A stretch of 64,000 nt of DNA from AP-15 sp963712825 (GCA_963712825.1 CAVQJP010000025.1:229601-293600), one strand, 5' to 3'; positions 31,372-41,107 are shown, numbered from the stretch's first letter. Notes: a model not told the origin generated them from the letters alone. Numbers and translations: made by a program.

Positions 31372-34047
31372 ATGGGATTTCAAAGCTTGCTCGTCGGCCT
31401 CGTCGATTTCTGCCGGCGGCACGCGGTGCTCGTCTTTGCCGGTGCGGTGGCGCTTGCGGTGTTTGCGGGGGTGTTCGCGGCGGGCCATCTCGGCATCGTC
31501 ACCGACACCGACGAAATGTTCTCGGCGAGCCTGCCGTGGCGGCAGCGGGCGATCGCGTTCAGGGCTGAGTTCCCGCAATTCACCGATGTGCTGGCGATCG
31601 TCATCGACGCCAAGGAGCCCGAGGAAGCCGAGGCGACCGCGGCCGGACTGGCTCGGGTGCTGGGCGCCGACCACACGCATTTTCGCTCGGTCAGCCGCCC
31701 CAACTCCTCGCCCTTTCTGCAGCAGGAAGGATTGCTGTTTCTTGACATCAAGCAGCTTGAGCAATTGCTCGAGCGCACGATCGACGCCCAGCCGTTTCTC
31801 GGGCAATTGGCCAAAGACCCAAGCGCGCGCGGTCTGTTTGGTGCGCTGGCGCTGATTGGTCAGGGGCTGCGGCAAGGCGAGGTCGACCTGCGGCCGTATC
31901 ACGCCGCCCTGGCGGGTTTCCACCAGGCGATGGCGGCAGCACTCGCCGGCCATCCGCAGCCCTTGTCGTGGACGCGGCTGATCGGCGGCAGCATTGCCGA
32001 TCTCGGCGGTCCCTACAAATTCGTGCTTGCCCAACCGCGGCTTGATTTGGCGTCGATCGAACCCGGCGGCGCGGCGACGGCGGCGATCCGCGCCGCCGCC
32101 GACAAGCTCGAATTTGTCAAATCGGGCGACGCCCGCGTTCGCATCACCGGGAACGTGGCGCTCGCCGACGAGGAATTCGCTTCGGTCGCCAAAGGCACGG
32201 CGGCGGGATTGGTCGGCAGCGTCGTCCTGATCTCGCTGTGGCTGTTTCTGGCGGTGCGCTCGTGGCGGCTGATCGTCCCGATCCTCTTGACCCTGGTGCT
32301 CGGGCTGATGCTGACCCTGCTGTTCGCGGCGGCGGCGGTCGGGACCTTAAACCTGGTCTCGCTCGGGTTCGGCGTCCTCTTTGTCGGCATCGCCGTCGAT
32401 TTTGCGATCCAGTTCTGCGTGCGCTATCGCGAGACCAGGCGCGCACACCCCGACCCGGCGACCGCGATGCGCGAGACCGGCCGCCGGGTGGGCGGCCAGG
32501 TCCTGGTCGCGGCAGCGGCAACCGCGGCGGGCTTTCTCGCCTTTGTGCCGACCGATTTCCGCGGCGTCGCCGAGCTCGGGCTGATCGCCGGGGTCGGGAT
32601 GCTGATCGCCTTTCTGTGCACCGTCACATTTTTGCCGGCGGCGATCGGGATTTTCCGGCCGCGCGGAGAGCGCGCCGAAATCGGCTTTGGCTGGGCCGCA
32701 CCGCTCGACGACACTGTCCGCCGCCGCCGCGTTCCGTTGCTCGGCGCGTTTGCCGTGCTCGCCGTGCTCGGCTGCGTCCTGGCGCCGCGGCTGAGCTTCG
32801 ACTCCGACCCGCTGCACACCAAGAACCCGAACACGGAGGCGATGCGCACCCTCTACGATCTGATGGACTCGCCGGTCACGAACCCGTTCACGATCGACAT
32901 CCTGGCGCCGAACGTGAGCGCGGCGGCGACGCTCTCGGCACGCCTGGAGCGTTTGCCTCTGGTCTCCGGGGTGCTGTCGATCGACAGTTTCGTGCCAACG
33001 GACCAGAAGGCCAAGCTGGCGCAGATCGAGGACGCCGCCACCCTGCTGGGGCCGACGCTCACCCCGTTCAAGCCGGAGCCGCCGCCAAGCGCGGAGGAGA
33101 TCCGCCGGGCGGCCGGGAAGGCGCTGGCGCAGCTGACGCCGGTGCTCGGCAAATCGTCCCGGCCCGACCCGCAGCTCGCAGCGATCGCGCAGGATTTGCG
33201 CGCGCTTGCCGCGGCACCCGACAAGACCGTGCTCCAGGTCAACGAGGCGCTGACCCGGTTTTTGCCGACGCAGCTCGACCAGCTCCGCGCCGCCCTCAGC
33301 GCCCAGCCCGTGACCCTGCGCGATATCCCGCCGTCGATCGCGCGCGATTGGCTGCTCCCCGACGGCCGGGCGCGCATTCAGGTGCTGCCGAAACCGTCGG
33401 CGCGCAACAGCCGGGGGCTCGCCCGGTTTGTCGACGAGGTGACCGCGGTGGCGCCCGACGCCGGCGGCTCGGCGGTCACGATCGAAGCCACCAGCGCCAC
33501 CATCGTCGGGTCGTTCCGCGCCGCCGCAATCGCCGCGGTGGCGGCAATCGCGGTGATCCTGTTTGTAGCACTGCGCCGGCTGCTCGATGTCGGATTGGTG
33601 CTGGCGCCATTGCTGCTCTCGGCGCTGATGACGGTCATCGTCATGGCCGCCGTGCCGCTGCCGCTGAATTACGCGAACATCATAGCGCTGCCGTTGCTGC
33701 TCGGGGTCGGGGTCTCGTTCAACATCTACTTTGTGATGAACTGGCGCGCCGGGCGCCGCGCAGTGCTGGGGTCGGCAACGGCGCGCGCGATCCTGTTTTC
33801 GGCGCTGACCACCGGGACCGCTTTTGGCTCCTTGGCCCTGTCCGGGCATCCGGGAACCGCGAGCATGGGCACATTGCTGCTGATCAGCCTCGGTTGCACC
33901 TTGGTCGCGAGCCTTGTCTTTATTCCGGCGCTGCTCGCGTCATTGCCGCGGCCGGCCGCCGAGGCGCATGCCGAGGACCGCGGCAAAATCGCGTTCGAGC
34001 GGTCGCCCGTCCGTCATCGCAAGGTCGATTTGGAAAGCCGCGACTAG
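31372..34047 (+). CDS. hpnN: hopanoid-associated RND transporter, HpnN family
   Basis: An 891-residue MMPL/RND-type permease with two halves, each of one helix, a periplasmic domain and a five-helix bundle. Membrane segments include LVFAGAVALAVFAGVFAAGH, VVLISLWLFLAVRSW and the conserved LGFGVLFVGIAVDFAIQFCV motif. The block FDSDPLHTKNPNTEAMRTLY, opening the second periplasmic domain, is typical of HpnN, which carries hopanoids to the outer membrane. No other hopanoid gene is adjacent, as is often so in alphaproteobacteria with scattered hpn loci. The ATG at 31372 is preferred to an in-frame TTG at 31363. Confidence 0.9.
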   Translation: MGFQSLLVGLVDFCRRHAVLVFAGAVALAVFAGVFAAGHLGIVTDTDEMFSASLPWRQRAIAFRAEFPQFTDVLAIVIDAKEPEEAEATAAGLARVLGADHTHFRSVSRPNSSPFLQQEGLLFLDIKQLEQLLERTIDAQPFLGQLAKDPSARGLFGALALIGQGLRQGEVDLRPYHAALAGFHQAMAAALAGHPQPLSWTRLIGGSIADLGGPYKFVLAQPRLDLASIEPGGAATAAIRAAADKLEFVKSGDARVRITGNVALADEEFASVAKGTAAGLVGSVVLISLWLFLAVRSWRLIVPILLTLVLGLMLTLLFAAAAVGTLNLVSLGFGVLFVGIAVDFAIQFCVRYRETRRAHPDPATAMRETGRRVGGQVLVAAAATAAGFLAFVPTDFRGVAELGLIAGVGMLIAFLCTVTFLPAAIGIFRPRGERAEIGFGWAAPLDDTVRRRRVPLLGAFAVLAVLGCVLAPRLSFDSDPLHTKNPNTEAMRTLYDLMDSPVTNPFTIDILAPNVSAAATLSARLERLPLVSGVLSIDSFVPTDQKAKLAQIEDAATLLGPTLTPFKPEPPPSAEEIRRAAGKALAQLTPVLGKSSRPDPQLAAIAQDLRALAAAPDKTVLQVNEALTRFLPTQLDQLRAALSAQPVTLRDIPPSIARDWLLPDGRARIQVLPKPSARNSRGLARFVDEVTAVAPDAGGSAVTIEATSATIVGSFRAAAIAAVAAIAVILFVALRRLLDVGLVLAPLLLSALMTVIVMAAVPLPLNYANIIALPLLLGVGVSFNIYFVMNWRAGRRAVLGSATARAILFSALTTGTAFGSLALSGHPGTASMGTLLLISLGCTLVASLVFIPALLASLPRPAAEAHAEDRGKIAFERSPVRHRKVDLESRD

Positions 34048-34084
34048 CCGGCCGCCCTGTTCGCGGTGCTGACGGAAGGGCCGG

Positions 34085-35323
34085 TCAGGGTGCGGCGGCG
34101 GGCTCCGGGCGGGGCCCGGATCGGACCGGTCGCGGGGCTCGGCCCTGCTCGGGGATGATCGCGAAGCGCGCCATGTACCGCGCATAGCGTTGGTGCTCGC
34201 GCACCGGGTCGAGCCCGTAATCCTCGAGCCGGGCGCGGCGGCGTCCGTATCCGCCATTGGGGTTGGCGGCAACGCGGCGCCGGATGCGGGATGCCGCATC
34301 GGGGCTCAGAACGCGGCCGAAATGACGATAGAGCGCCGCGACAGTGCCGCCCGGGTCGGCTACCAGATCCGGATAGCGAACATGAAAGATCGGAGACGCG
34401 AACCGCGTCCCGTCGGCGGCGGCGATCATCAATTCCGCGGCGGTCAGCCAGCGGTCGCTGTCTTCGCGGCCGACAACGAGCCGGTCGACGCGGCGGTTGA
34501 ACGGCCGGCGCAGCACCTCGGTCAGCCGCGCGACCGAGGCCAGCACCGCCACCGGATCGCGATGGACGAAAACCAGGTTGGCGTCGGGATAGACGCTGCG
34601 CAGCGCGCCGAGCGCAAAGATGTGGTCCGGGCACTTCAGCACCCAGCGTGCCGGGCGGCCGGTCTGGTGCTGCAGGTGCTGCAAAAAGCGCTTGTGAAAG
34701 CGGTAGGCGTCGAGATGCCCGGTGGCGTCGAGCCAACGCCGGTAGCTGGGAATGCGATAGGTCGTGTCGAACCGCAGGCTGGCAAAGATATGCGCAGTGA
34801 TCTCCGAGCATTCCTGCGGCGACGATGCCTCGATCGGGTGCAGCCGGCGAAATTGCGGCGCCAAGATCTGGAACATCTTGAGCTGGCGGGCGACCCGCCG
34901 CCGCCGTCGGTCGGCGCCGCGGTTGCCGCGATCGGGATAGGGGTGGATCAGCTGCCACACGCGAGGCACGATGTTGGCGGCGTCCTCGATCAAGAGGCCG
35001 TGCAGAAAGGTCGTGCCCGAGCGGGGCAGGCCGGCGATCACCAGCGGCGCCTCGATCGGCTGCTCGAGAATCTCGGGCGCGCGCTTTTCCTCGTCGCGCA
35101 GGCGCAAGAGGTTGCCGAGAAAGCGGATCGTGTCCCAGCGGATCGCCGCACCGCCGAACAGGCTCAACTCGGCCTCGTCGGCGCAAGCGTCCAACAGCAT
35201 CCGCAGCGGGCGCTCGAACGGGATGTCGCCAAAATCGCTCAGCCCCGAGCGGCGCCGGGCCTCGTCGACCAGGTGCTCGACGCTGGGCGGCCGACGCCAT
35301 CCTGCCAAGAGGTCGGGGGTCAT
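34085..35323 (-). CDS. sulfotransferase family protein
   Basis: A 412-residue cytosolic protein with the PAPS 5'-phosphosulfate loop (LVIAGLPRSGTTFLHGLL) and the 3'-phosphate-binding region (LVFVHRDPVAVLASVARLTE). It is of the Sulfotransferase_3 type common in soil alphaproteobacteria and mycobacteria. The acceptor is unknown and could be lipid, glycan or small molecule. The start is placed at MTPDLLAGWRRPPSVEHLV, where similarity to the family begins; the frame is open to 35524, but the extra residues look non-coding. It converges on hpnN. Confidence 0.85.
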   Translation of the reverse strand: MTPDLLAGWRRPPSVEHLVDEARRRSGLSDFGDIPFERPLRMLLDACADEAELSLFGGAAIRWDTIRFLGNLLRLRDEEKRAPEILEQPIEAPLVIAGLPRSGTTFLHGLLIEDAANIVPRVWQLIHPYPDRGNRGADRRRRRVARQLKMFQILAPQFRRLHPIEASSPQECSEITAHIFASLRFDTTYRIPSYRRWLDATGHLDAYRFHKRFLQHLQHQTGRPARWVLKCPDHIFALGALRSVYPDANLVFVHRDPVAVLASVARLTEVLRRPFNRRVDRLVVGREDSDRWLTAAELMIAAADGTRFASPIFHVRYPDLVADPGGTVAALYRHFGRVLSPDAASRIRRRVAANPNGGYGRRRARLEDYGLDPVREHQRYARYMARFAIIPEQGRAPRPVRSGPRPEPAAAP

Positions 35324-35708
35324 GTCGGCGACGCGTCGGACCGGTTGGTCCGCGACCGCGCAATACCTGATTGCGACCGGCGGCGCGGCAAACCGGCCGC
35401 AGCCAGCCGGGCCGCGCCGACGGGAAAAAAGCGGCGGCAACGGGTGCGACGCGCGAATCGCCGGCGCGCCCAGTCGATCTGTAATCTCGTCAAGGTTACC
35501 CCGGCGACATGCTGCAAGCGCCAACCTCCATCGGATCTCGGTCCAAACCTCTGCAACAAACGGATATTATTCCGAGAAGGCGCGTCATCCCCGCGCCAGC
35601 CCGACCCGTCGCCCGAAAAACAATACGACGCGGGGGGATGCCGAGCGACAGGAGGCTTACACCAGCCTTGTTCCGTGCGGGCTGATCCCCGACCGGCGCT
35701 CCTTGTCG
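35324..35708. other. intergenic interval between sulfotransferase and cobA
   Basis: No gene, structured RNA or terminator recognised. The left 200 bp could encode an N-terminal extension of the sulfotransferase (frame open to 35524), but its Arg/Pro-rich reading is unconvincing. Confidence 0.45.
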
Positions 35709-36554
35709 TCAACCGCGCTTCCGGCCGCCGAGCGGGTCGGGGTCGAGTTGCCGGCCGGCGAGAGCACCTTGCCAGTCGAGACCGGCGCGCAACCGCACAG
35801 CCTCGCCGACGACGACGATCGCCGGCGCTTCGGCCAGCGCCGCGGCGGACCCGATCTCGTCCAATGTCGAGACCAGCACGCGCTGCTCGGGGGTGCTCGC
35901 CTTGCTGACGATCGCCGCGGGCTCGTCCGGCCGCCGGCCGCCGGCAAGCAGCCGCGCCGCAATCACCGGCAAGTGCTTTAGCGCCATGTAGAGCACGAGC
36001 ACCGGCGCGCCGCGGGCAATCGCCTGCCAATCGAGCCCGTCCGGAACTGCCCCGGCGCTGTTGTGACCGGTGACAAAGGTGACCGCCGAATTGGTGTCGC
36101 GGTGGGTGACCGGGATGCCGGCATAGGCAAGCCCGCCGATCCCCGCAGTGATGCCCGGCACGATGCGGAACGGGATTTGGGCCGCGACCAGCGCCAGCGC
36201 CTCCTCCGCACCGCGCCCAAAGACGCAGGGGTCGCCGCCCTTCAGGCGCAGCACCCGCTTTCCCGCTTTGGCGAGGCGGACGATCCGCGCCGAGATGTCG
36301 GGCTGGGTCGCCGACGGGCGCCCGCCGCGCTTGCCGGCGTAGTCGAGTGCTGCACCCGATGCCGCCAGGCGCAGGATGCGGGGGTCGACCAGCGCATCGT
36401 AGACGACGCTGTCGGCGTGGGCGAGCGCGTGCAACGCCAAGGCTGACAACAGCCCGGGCTCGCCCGGGCCGGCCCCGACCAGCCAGACATGGCCCGGCTC
36501 GAAATCGGGCAGGCCGAGACGCGCGCTGTCGATCAACATCCACCCTCGCCGCAA
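35709..36554 (-). CDS. cobA: uroporphyrinogen-III C-methyltransferase
   Basis: A 281-residue SAM-dependent tetrapyrrole methyltransferase that makes precorrin-2, the entry to cobalamin and siroheme. Visible motifs are VWLVGAGPGEPGLLSALAL, VVYDALVDPRIL, AGKRVLRLKGGDPCVFGRG, the P-loop-like IVPGITAGIGGLAYAGIPVT HRD segment and VLYMALKHLPVIAARL. Length fits a single-domain CobA without the CysG dehydrogenase part. It is divergent from cbiD-cobK over a 57-bp gap, consistent with a corrin-synthesis locus. No cobalamin riboswitch fits in that gap. Confidence 0.95.
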   Translation of the reverse strand: MRRGWMLIDSARLGLPDFEPGHVWLVGAGPGEPGLLSALALHALAHADSVVYDALVDPRILRLAASGAALDYAGKRGGRPSATQPDISARIVRLAKAGKRVLRLKGGDPCVFGRGAEEALALVAAQIPFRIVPGITAGIGGLAYAGIPVTHRDTNSAVTFVTGHNSAGAVPDGLDWQAIARGAPVLVLYMALKHLPVIAARLLAGGRRPDEPAAIVSKASTPEQRVLVSTLDEIGSAAALAEAPAIVVVGEAVRLRAGLDWQGALAGRQLDPDPLGGRKRG

Positions 36555-36611
36555 AGCCCTGAGCCGCGGTCAGAACGTGGTCATCCGCATGGGTTTTGCT
36601 AAGATCGGCCG

Positions 36612-37700
36612 ATGCCGAGAGCGGACACCACCGGCCTGCGCCGCGGCTGGACCACCGGCGCCTGCGCCACCGCGGCCGCCCGCGCCGCCTTCGCCGGGCT
36701 GCTGTCGGGAACTTTCCCCGACCCGGTGTCGATCCGCCTGCCGCGCGGCGGCCGCGCCGAATTCGCGCTGGCATTGGCCGAGCGGGGCGAGGCCTGGGCA
36801 CGCGCCGGCATCGTCAAGGATGCCGGCGACGACCCCGATGTTACCCACGGCGCCCTGGTGGTGGCCGAAGTGGCGGCGGCGGCACCGGGTTCGGGGATCG
36901 GGTTTGCCGCCGGCGCGGGGGTGGGGACCGTCACCCGCGCCGGGCTCGCGCTCGCGGTCGGCGAGCCGGCGATCAACCCGGCGCCGCGGGCGATGATCCG
37001 CGCGGCGTTGGTCGAGACGGCCGCCGAGAGCGGGCTGCCGCCGCCCGATCTCATCGTCACGATCTCGATCCCGGGCGGCGAGCGCCTCGCCGAGAAAACG
37101 ATGAACGCACGCCTCGGCATCCTCGGCGGCCTGTCGGTGCTGGGGACGACCGGCGTCGTCGTGCCGTATTCTTGTTCGTCATGGATTCATTCGATCCGGC
37201 GCGGGATCGACGTGGCGCGGGCGGCCGGGCTTGGCCACATCGCCGCGGCGACCGGGACGACCTCGGAGCGCGCTGTGCAGCGGCTCTACCAGCTGCCTGA
37301 GCAGGCGCTGATCGACATGGGCGATTTTGTCGGCGGCACCCTCAAATACCTGCGCGCCCACCCGGTCGACCGGCTGACGGTCGCCGGTGGGTTCGCCAAA
37401 TTGGCAAAGCTCGCCGCCGGGCATCTCGATCTGCATTCGGCGCGCAGCCGGGTCGACGCCGCGGCCCTGGCGGCGATGCTCGCGGCGCTCGGCGCCGATC
37501 AAACGACCGTGGACGCCGCCCGTCATGCGCGCGGCGCGGGAGAAGTCCTCGCACTTGCCGGCGACCGGCGCGAAGCACTCGCCGGCCACGTCGCGCGGCA
37601 GGCGCGAGAGGTGGCGCTGGCGACGCTCAGCGGCAAGACAGCGGTTGAAATCGTGGTCGTCGAGCGCGACGGCGGCCTGTTGGCACGGTTCGGCGGCTGA
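36612..37700 (+). CDS. cbiD: cobalt-precorrin-5B C1-methyltransferase
   Basis: A 362-residue CbiD with its diagnostic start LRRGWTTGACATAAARAAF and the motifs VKDAGDDPDVTHGALV, GVGTVTRAGLALAVGEPAIN, TISIPGGERLAEKTMNARLG and GGLSVLGTTGVVVPYSCSSW. It methylates C-1 of cobalt-precorrin-5B in the anaerobic (early cobalt insertion) route, so its presence suggests this branch or a mixed pathway. The stop overlaps the start of cobK by one base. Confidence 0.95.
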   Translation: MPRADTTGLRRGWTTGACATAAARAAFAGLLSGTFPDPVSIRLPRGGRAEFALALAERGEAWARAGIVKDAGDDPDVTHGALVVAEVAAAAPGSGIGFAAGAGVGTVTRAGLALAVGEPAINPAPRAMIRAALVETAAESGLPPPDLIVTISIPGGERLAEKTMNARLGILGGLSVLGTTGVVVPYSCSSWIHSIRRGIDVARAAGLGHIAAATGTTSERAVQRLYQLPEQALIDMGDFVGGTLKYLRAHPVDRLTVAGGFAKLAKLAAGHLDLHSARSRVDAAALAAMLAALGADQTTVDAARHARGAGEVLALAGDRREALAGHVARQAREVALATLSGKTAVEIVVVERDGGLLARFGG

Positions 37701-38476
37701 TGGCGGCACGGCTGCTAATCCTCGGCGGCACGGCCGAGGCGGCGGCGCTGGCGCGGGCGGCGGCGGCCCGGTTCGGCGACGATCTCGTGGTTACGTCCTC
37801 GCTGGTCGGCCGCACCGAACGGCCGGGCCCGATCCCCGGCCAGGTCCGCATCGGCGGGTTCGGCGGACCCGCGGGTCTTGCCGCCTATCTCGAAGCGCAC
37901 GGCGTCGACCGGCTGATCGACGCGACCCACCCGTTTGCGGCGCGCATCTCGGCCGCAGCCCGCGAAGCGTGCGCGGCGGCGGCGGTGCCGCGGCTGATGC
38001 TGCTGCGCCCGCCCTGGCGCCGGCATCCGCTCGACCGCTGGATCGAAGTCGACGACATGGGGGCGGCGGCCGGCATCGTCGCCCGCATCGGCCGCCGCGC
38101 CTGGCTGACGATCGGCGCCGGCGAGATCGCGGCGTTCTCCGATGTGCCCGGGGTGCGCTTTCTGGTGCGGCTCGTCGACCCGCCGCGCCACCCTTTGCCG
38201 CTGCGCTTTTGCCAGGTGGTGCTGGGCCGCGGGCCGTTCGCGCTCGCCGACGAGCGTCATCTGATCGCGCGCCACGCCATCAACGTGCTGGTCTCCAAGG
38301 CGAGCGGCGGTTCCGCGACCTCGGCGAAGCTCGTTGCCGCGCGCGAGTTCAGCATCCCGGTCGTCATGGTGCGGCGCCCGCCGGCCGAACCCGGCGAGGC
38401 GGTCGAGACCGTTGAGGCGGCGCTCGACTGGGTGGCCCGGCCGCAAGCGTCGCCCGAAGCCAAGAGGGTTTCATGA
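37700..38476 (+). CDS. cobK: cobalt-precorrin-6A reductase
   Basis: A 258-residue reductase (CobK/CbiJ) with the N-terminal LLILGGTAEAAALARAAAAR, IDATHPFAARISAAAREACA, the region around WLTIGAGEIAAF and the C-terminal block HAINVLVSKASGGSATSAK then LVAAREFSIPVVMVRRP. It reduces the macrocycle of (cobalt-)precorrin-6A with NADPH. It is translationally coupled to cbiD upstream and, by ATGA, to an ankyrin gene downstream. Confidence 0.94.
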   Translation: MAARLLILGGTAEAAALARAAAARFGDDLVVTSSLVGRTERPGPIPGQVRIGGFGGPAGLAAYLEAHGVDRLIDATHPFAARISAAAREACAAAAVPRLMLLRPPWRRHPLDRWIEVDDMGAAAGIVARIGRRAWLTIGAGEIAAFSDVPGVRFLVRLVDPPRHPLPLRFCQVVLGRGPFALADERHLIARHAINVLVSKASGGSATSAKLVAAREFSIPVVMVRRPPAEPGEAVETVEAALDWVARPQASPEAKRVS

Positions 38477-39063
38477 AGATGCGTCGGACGATGATCCTGG
38501 GGCTCGCGGCGATCGCCGTTGCGGTCGGCGCTGCGGGCGCGCATGCCCAGCTCAATCTCAACCCCTTTGCCGCGTATTACGACAATGTCGCCCGCGCCGC
38601 GGCGCAGAACGATGCAGAGGCGGTTCGAAAACTGGTCGGCGGCGGCGCCGGCAACCCGAACCAGGTCGACGACCAGTCGCGCACCGCGATGCATATTGCC
38701 GCGATAAACGGCAACCTGCAGATCATCGCGATCCTGATCAAGGCGGACGCCAAGCTCAACCCGGTCGACCAGCTCGGCGACACGCCGCTGCATCTCGCGG
38801 CCGACCGCAACCAAACCGAGGCGGCAAAGCTGCTGCTCGACTCCGGGGCCGAGGTCGACCCGCAAAACAAGGACGGGATGACGCCGCTGATGATCGCCGC
38901 CAACCGCGGCAACCTCGAGCTGGTGCGCGCGCTGCTCGCCAAGGGAGCCAATCCCGGCAAAACCGACTACACCGGGCGCGACGCGCTCGGCTGGGCCCAG
39001 GACAGCCACCGCCCGGCGGTGGTCGAGGCGATCACCCGCGCCCAAGCCGCGAAGGGGTCGTAA
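38473..39063 (+). CDS. secreted ankyrin-repeat protein
   Basis: A 196-residue protein with a signal peptide (MKMRRTMILGLAAIAVAVGA...AHA-Q) and four or five ankyrin repeats, for example TAMHIAAINGNLQIIAILIK, TPLHLAADRNQTEAAKLLLD and TPLMIAANRGNLELVRALLA. It is probably periplasmic and binds other proteins; ankyrin proteins of this size in proteobacteria often accompany catalases or envelope enzymes. The ATGA overlap with cobK shows co-translation, but a link to cobalamin synthesis is not obvious. Confidence 0.9.
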   Translation: MKMRRTMILGLAAIAVAVGAAGAHAQLNLNPFAAYYDNVARAAAQNDAEAVRKLVGGGAGNPNQVDDQSRTAMHIAAINGNLQIIAILIKADAKLNPVDQLGDTPLHLAADRNQTEAAKLLLDSGAEVDPQNKDGMTPLMIAANRGNLELVRALLAKGANPGKTDYTGRDALGWAQDSHRPAVVEAITRAQAAKGS

Positions 39064-39237
39064 CCGGTGAGGGAATCGATTCCAGGACCATCCGCGGGAC
39101 ACCGGGTCGAGGACTTGATTGCCGACGATTACGCCGGCGACCTGCGCTGCGGATAGTTCTCTATTTGTTCTGGACAAACGACGCAGTTAGCGGTAGGTTC
39201 TTGGCGCAGTCCAGTCATTCGGCTGCGCAGTGAGAAA

Positions 39238-40095
39238 ATGCGAGGGGTCCTCCTGAAAGCCTATGAACACCTGTCGAATGACGATCTTGTCGACCTTCTG
39301 GTTAAGAAGACGCGGCCAGTGAACGGCGGGTCAGCGTTTGAGCCCTATCTGCGTCACGTTCATGCGGCCCTTGCGTCGGGCATCGAGGCCAAGCAGGATG
39401 CCTTGATGGGGGACAAGGGCGTGCCGGGGCAGGATATGTGCCCCGTCGAACCGAGTGACGACAGGCGCTACCAACCGCTCGGCTCAGTCTGGTACGGCGA
39501 AGAGGATGCCGAACTGATCGAGTTGCTTCTCGGGTTCTACCCTCATGGCAAGCCGCGCCTCATCCTGGATGCAACCGTCAACGGTCGTCGGTTCTGGCGG
39601 GGCAGCACGCGGCCGGTGATCGGCCTCGACATCGACGCGCGGCACCGACCGGAAGTCTGCGCCGATCATGCCGCGATGCCTTTCGGGTCGTCATCGTTCG
39701 ATGTGGTCGTTTACGACCCACCACATATCCCCAATCAAGGCCACGACCAATCCAAGGACTTCAACACACGTTTCGGCTTGGGCGCTCGTTCTTCTAAGGA
39801 AAACGGTTATACCTTTGCTCATACCTATCCTGCTTTTATGGCAGAGGCATGGCGGATCTTGATCAATGATGGAATTTTACTCTGCAAAATCGCAGATTAT
39901 GTGCACAATCATCGCTATCAGTGGGCCCATGTCGATTTAATAAGGGCCGGCCAAGATGCAGGATTTACGGCGTGCGACTGTATTATCAAGGTGCGAAAAG
40001 GACCAATAATCGACCCCAAATGGAAGATTGCCCACCACACCCGGCGGCAACATTGTTATTGGGTTGTCTTCCGCAAATCTGATCGTTGTGAATGA
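39238..40095 (+). CDS. type II DNA methyltransferase (probable N4-cytosine, XcyI type)
   Basis: A 285-residue SAM-dependent DNA methyltransferase. It carries a motif I-like LILDATVNGRRFWRG, then LDIDARHRPEVCADHAAMPF, motif IV in VVYDPPHIPNQG (a DPPH variant of the DPPY/SPPY motif) and WRILINDGILLCKIADY. Classification as an amino-methyltransferase is firm. Cytosine N4 and the CCCGGG target are inferred from the partner nuclease. The gene is visibly less GC-rich than its neighbours and is not related to the ankyrin or cinA genes around it, indicating transfer. Confidence 0.85.
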   Translation: MRGVLLKAYEHLSNDDLVDLLVKKTRPVNGGSAFEPYLRHVHAALASGIEAKQDALMGDKGVPGQDMCPVEPSDDRRYQPLGSVWYGEEDAELIELLLGFYPHGKPRLILDATVNGRRFWRGSTRPVIGLDIDARHRPEVCADHAAMPFGSSSFDVVVYDPPHIPNQGHDQSKDFNTRFGLGARSSKENGYTFAHTYPAFMAEAWRILINDGILLCKIADYVHNHRYQWAHVDLIRAGQDAGFTACDCIIKVRKGPIIDPKWKIAHHTRRQHCYWVVFRKSDRCE

Positions 40096-41107
40096 GCTTC
40101 TTTTGAAAATAAATATTCCTATCCCGCAGCTCCAAGTAGATTTTGCGTTTGCCTTGGAGCAAATAAGACGGGCATACTTGCAGGAGGCTCTCAGCAAGAC
40201 TGTTGCAACGCTCGACATCACCAGGATCGACGCCGAGTTGGCAGAATTCGTTTCCAGCGACAGCCTCTCCAAACTGGCAGGACACGGACTGCGCGGCGAG
40301 CTTATGTTTGCAGTCCCTTGCGTACTTCGTGCAGAGCCGCGCTTGCTCGGCTATTATCGATTGCTGCTGGGGTTCAGTCAGAAGGCGCTTTACAGCGCGG
40401 CTGGCCTTGGACGGTTCAAGTCTATGGAGGAATCGGGTTCGCTCAATAGGGCGCAGGAAGCGACACTTGCGTCTCTTTGTGTCGGACTTGCTGGCGCATC
40501 TGCGCTGTTGCTCGAAGGCATTGGTGCTAAACGGATTAGCCGAGAGCTGTTGGATGACCTTTCGTTGTTGACCGTCGGCCCGCAGCTCCGCGGCGGTTAT
40601 AATGTCAGGGCAGGAATCGCCGGCATCATAAAAGTTTTCGACGCGATCTCAGCGATCGTGGCTCATGCGACGGTAAACAGCGGACCACAGCTGATCGAAA
40701 TTAAAAATGCCGCCGGTAGGCGCGTCCTGATCCGGTTCGCATCCGATCCGGATATTCGAATCCAAGAAGAAATGACGACTACCAGCCTGCGAAATATTAT
40801 CGCGATCGAGGTAAAGGCTGGTATCGATTTTTCGAACATACACAACCGGATCGGCGAAGCGGAAAAGAGCCATCAAAAGGCTAAGGCAGATGGCTATGTC
40901 GAGCGCTGGACCGTCGTGAACGTGGACCGCGTGGATATGACAATGGCCGGTCGAGAGAGTCCGTCGACTGACCGATTTTACCGAATGTCGCAGATAGACG
41001 GGGGAACCGGTGAGGAATATCAGGATTTTTATAACAGAGTGGTAGCGCTGACCGGGATTGTCGCCCGGCCCAGCGCCGGCGAAGGTCGGGATGGATTGGT
41101 GTCTTGA
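40088..41107 (+). CDS. XcyI-family type II restriction endonuclease
   Basis: A ~339-residue protein that matches the XcyI restriction endonuclease family from its first residues (ELLLKINIPIPQLQVDFAFA, then LAGHGLRGELMFAVPCVLRA and LLGYYRLLLGFSQKALY). The metal-binding core is probably around RNIIAIEVKAGIDFSNIHNR, an E-x-K arrangement as in PD-(D/E)xK nucleases. XcyI recognises CCCGGG, so the same site is predicted here. The start is taken as the GTG overlapping the methyltransferase stop; an in-frame TTG at 40028 would overlap more. Methyltransferase-first order and coupling are usual for safe establishment of such systems. Confidence 0.87.
   Translation: MNELLLKINIPIPQLQVDFAFALEQIRRAYLQEALSKTVATLDITRIDAELAEFVSSDSLSKLAGHGLRGELMFAVPCVLRAEPRLLGYYRLLLGFSQKALYSAAGLGRFKSMEESGSLNRAQEATLASLCVGLAGASALLLEGIGAKRISRELLDDLSLLTVGPQLRGGYNVRAGIAGIIKVFDAISAIVAHATVNSGPQLIEIKNAAGRRVLIRFASDPDIRIQEEMTTTSLRNIIAIEVKAGIDFSNIHNRIGEAEKSHQKAKADGYVERWTVVNVDRVDMTMAGRESPSTDRFYRMSQIDGGTGEEYQDFYNRVVALTGIVARPSAGEGRDGLVS

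Noticed and set aside
36555..36611. A cobalamin riboswitch between cobA and cbiD
   Set aside because: The gap is only 57 bp, too short for the element, and no conserved B12-box was seen.
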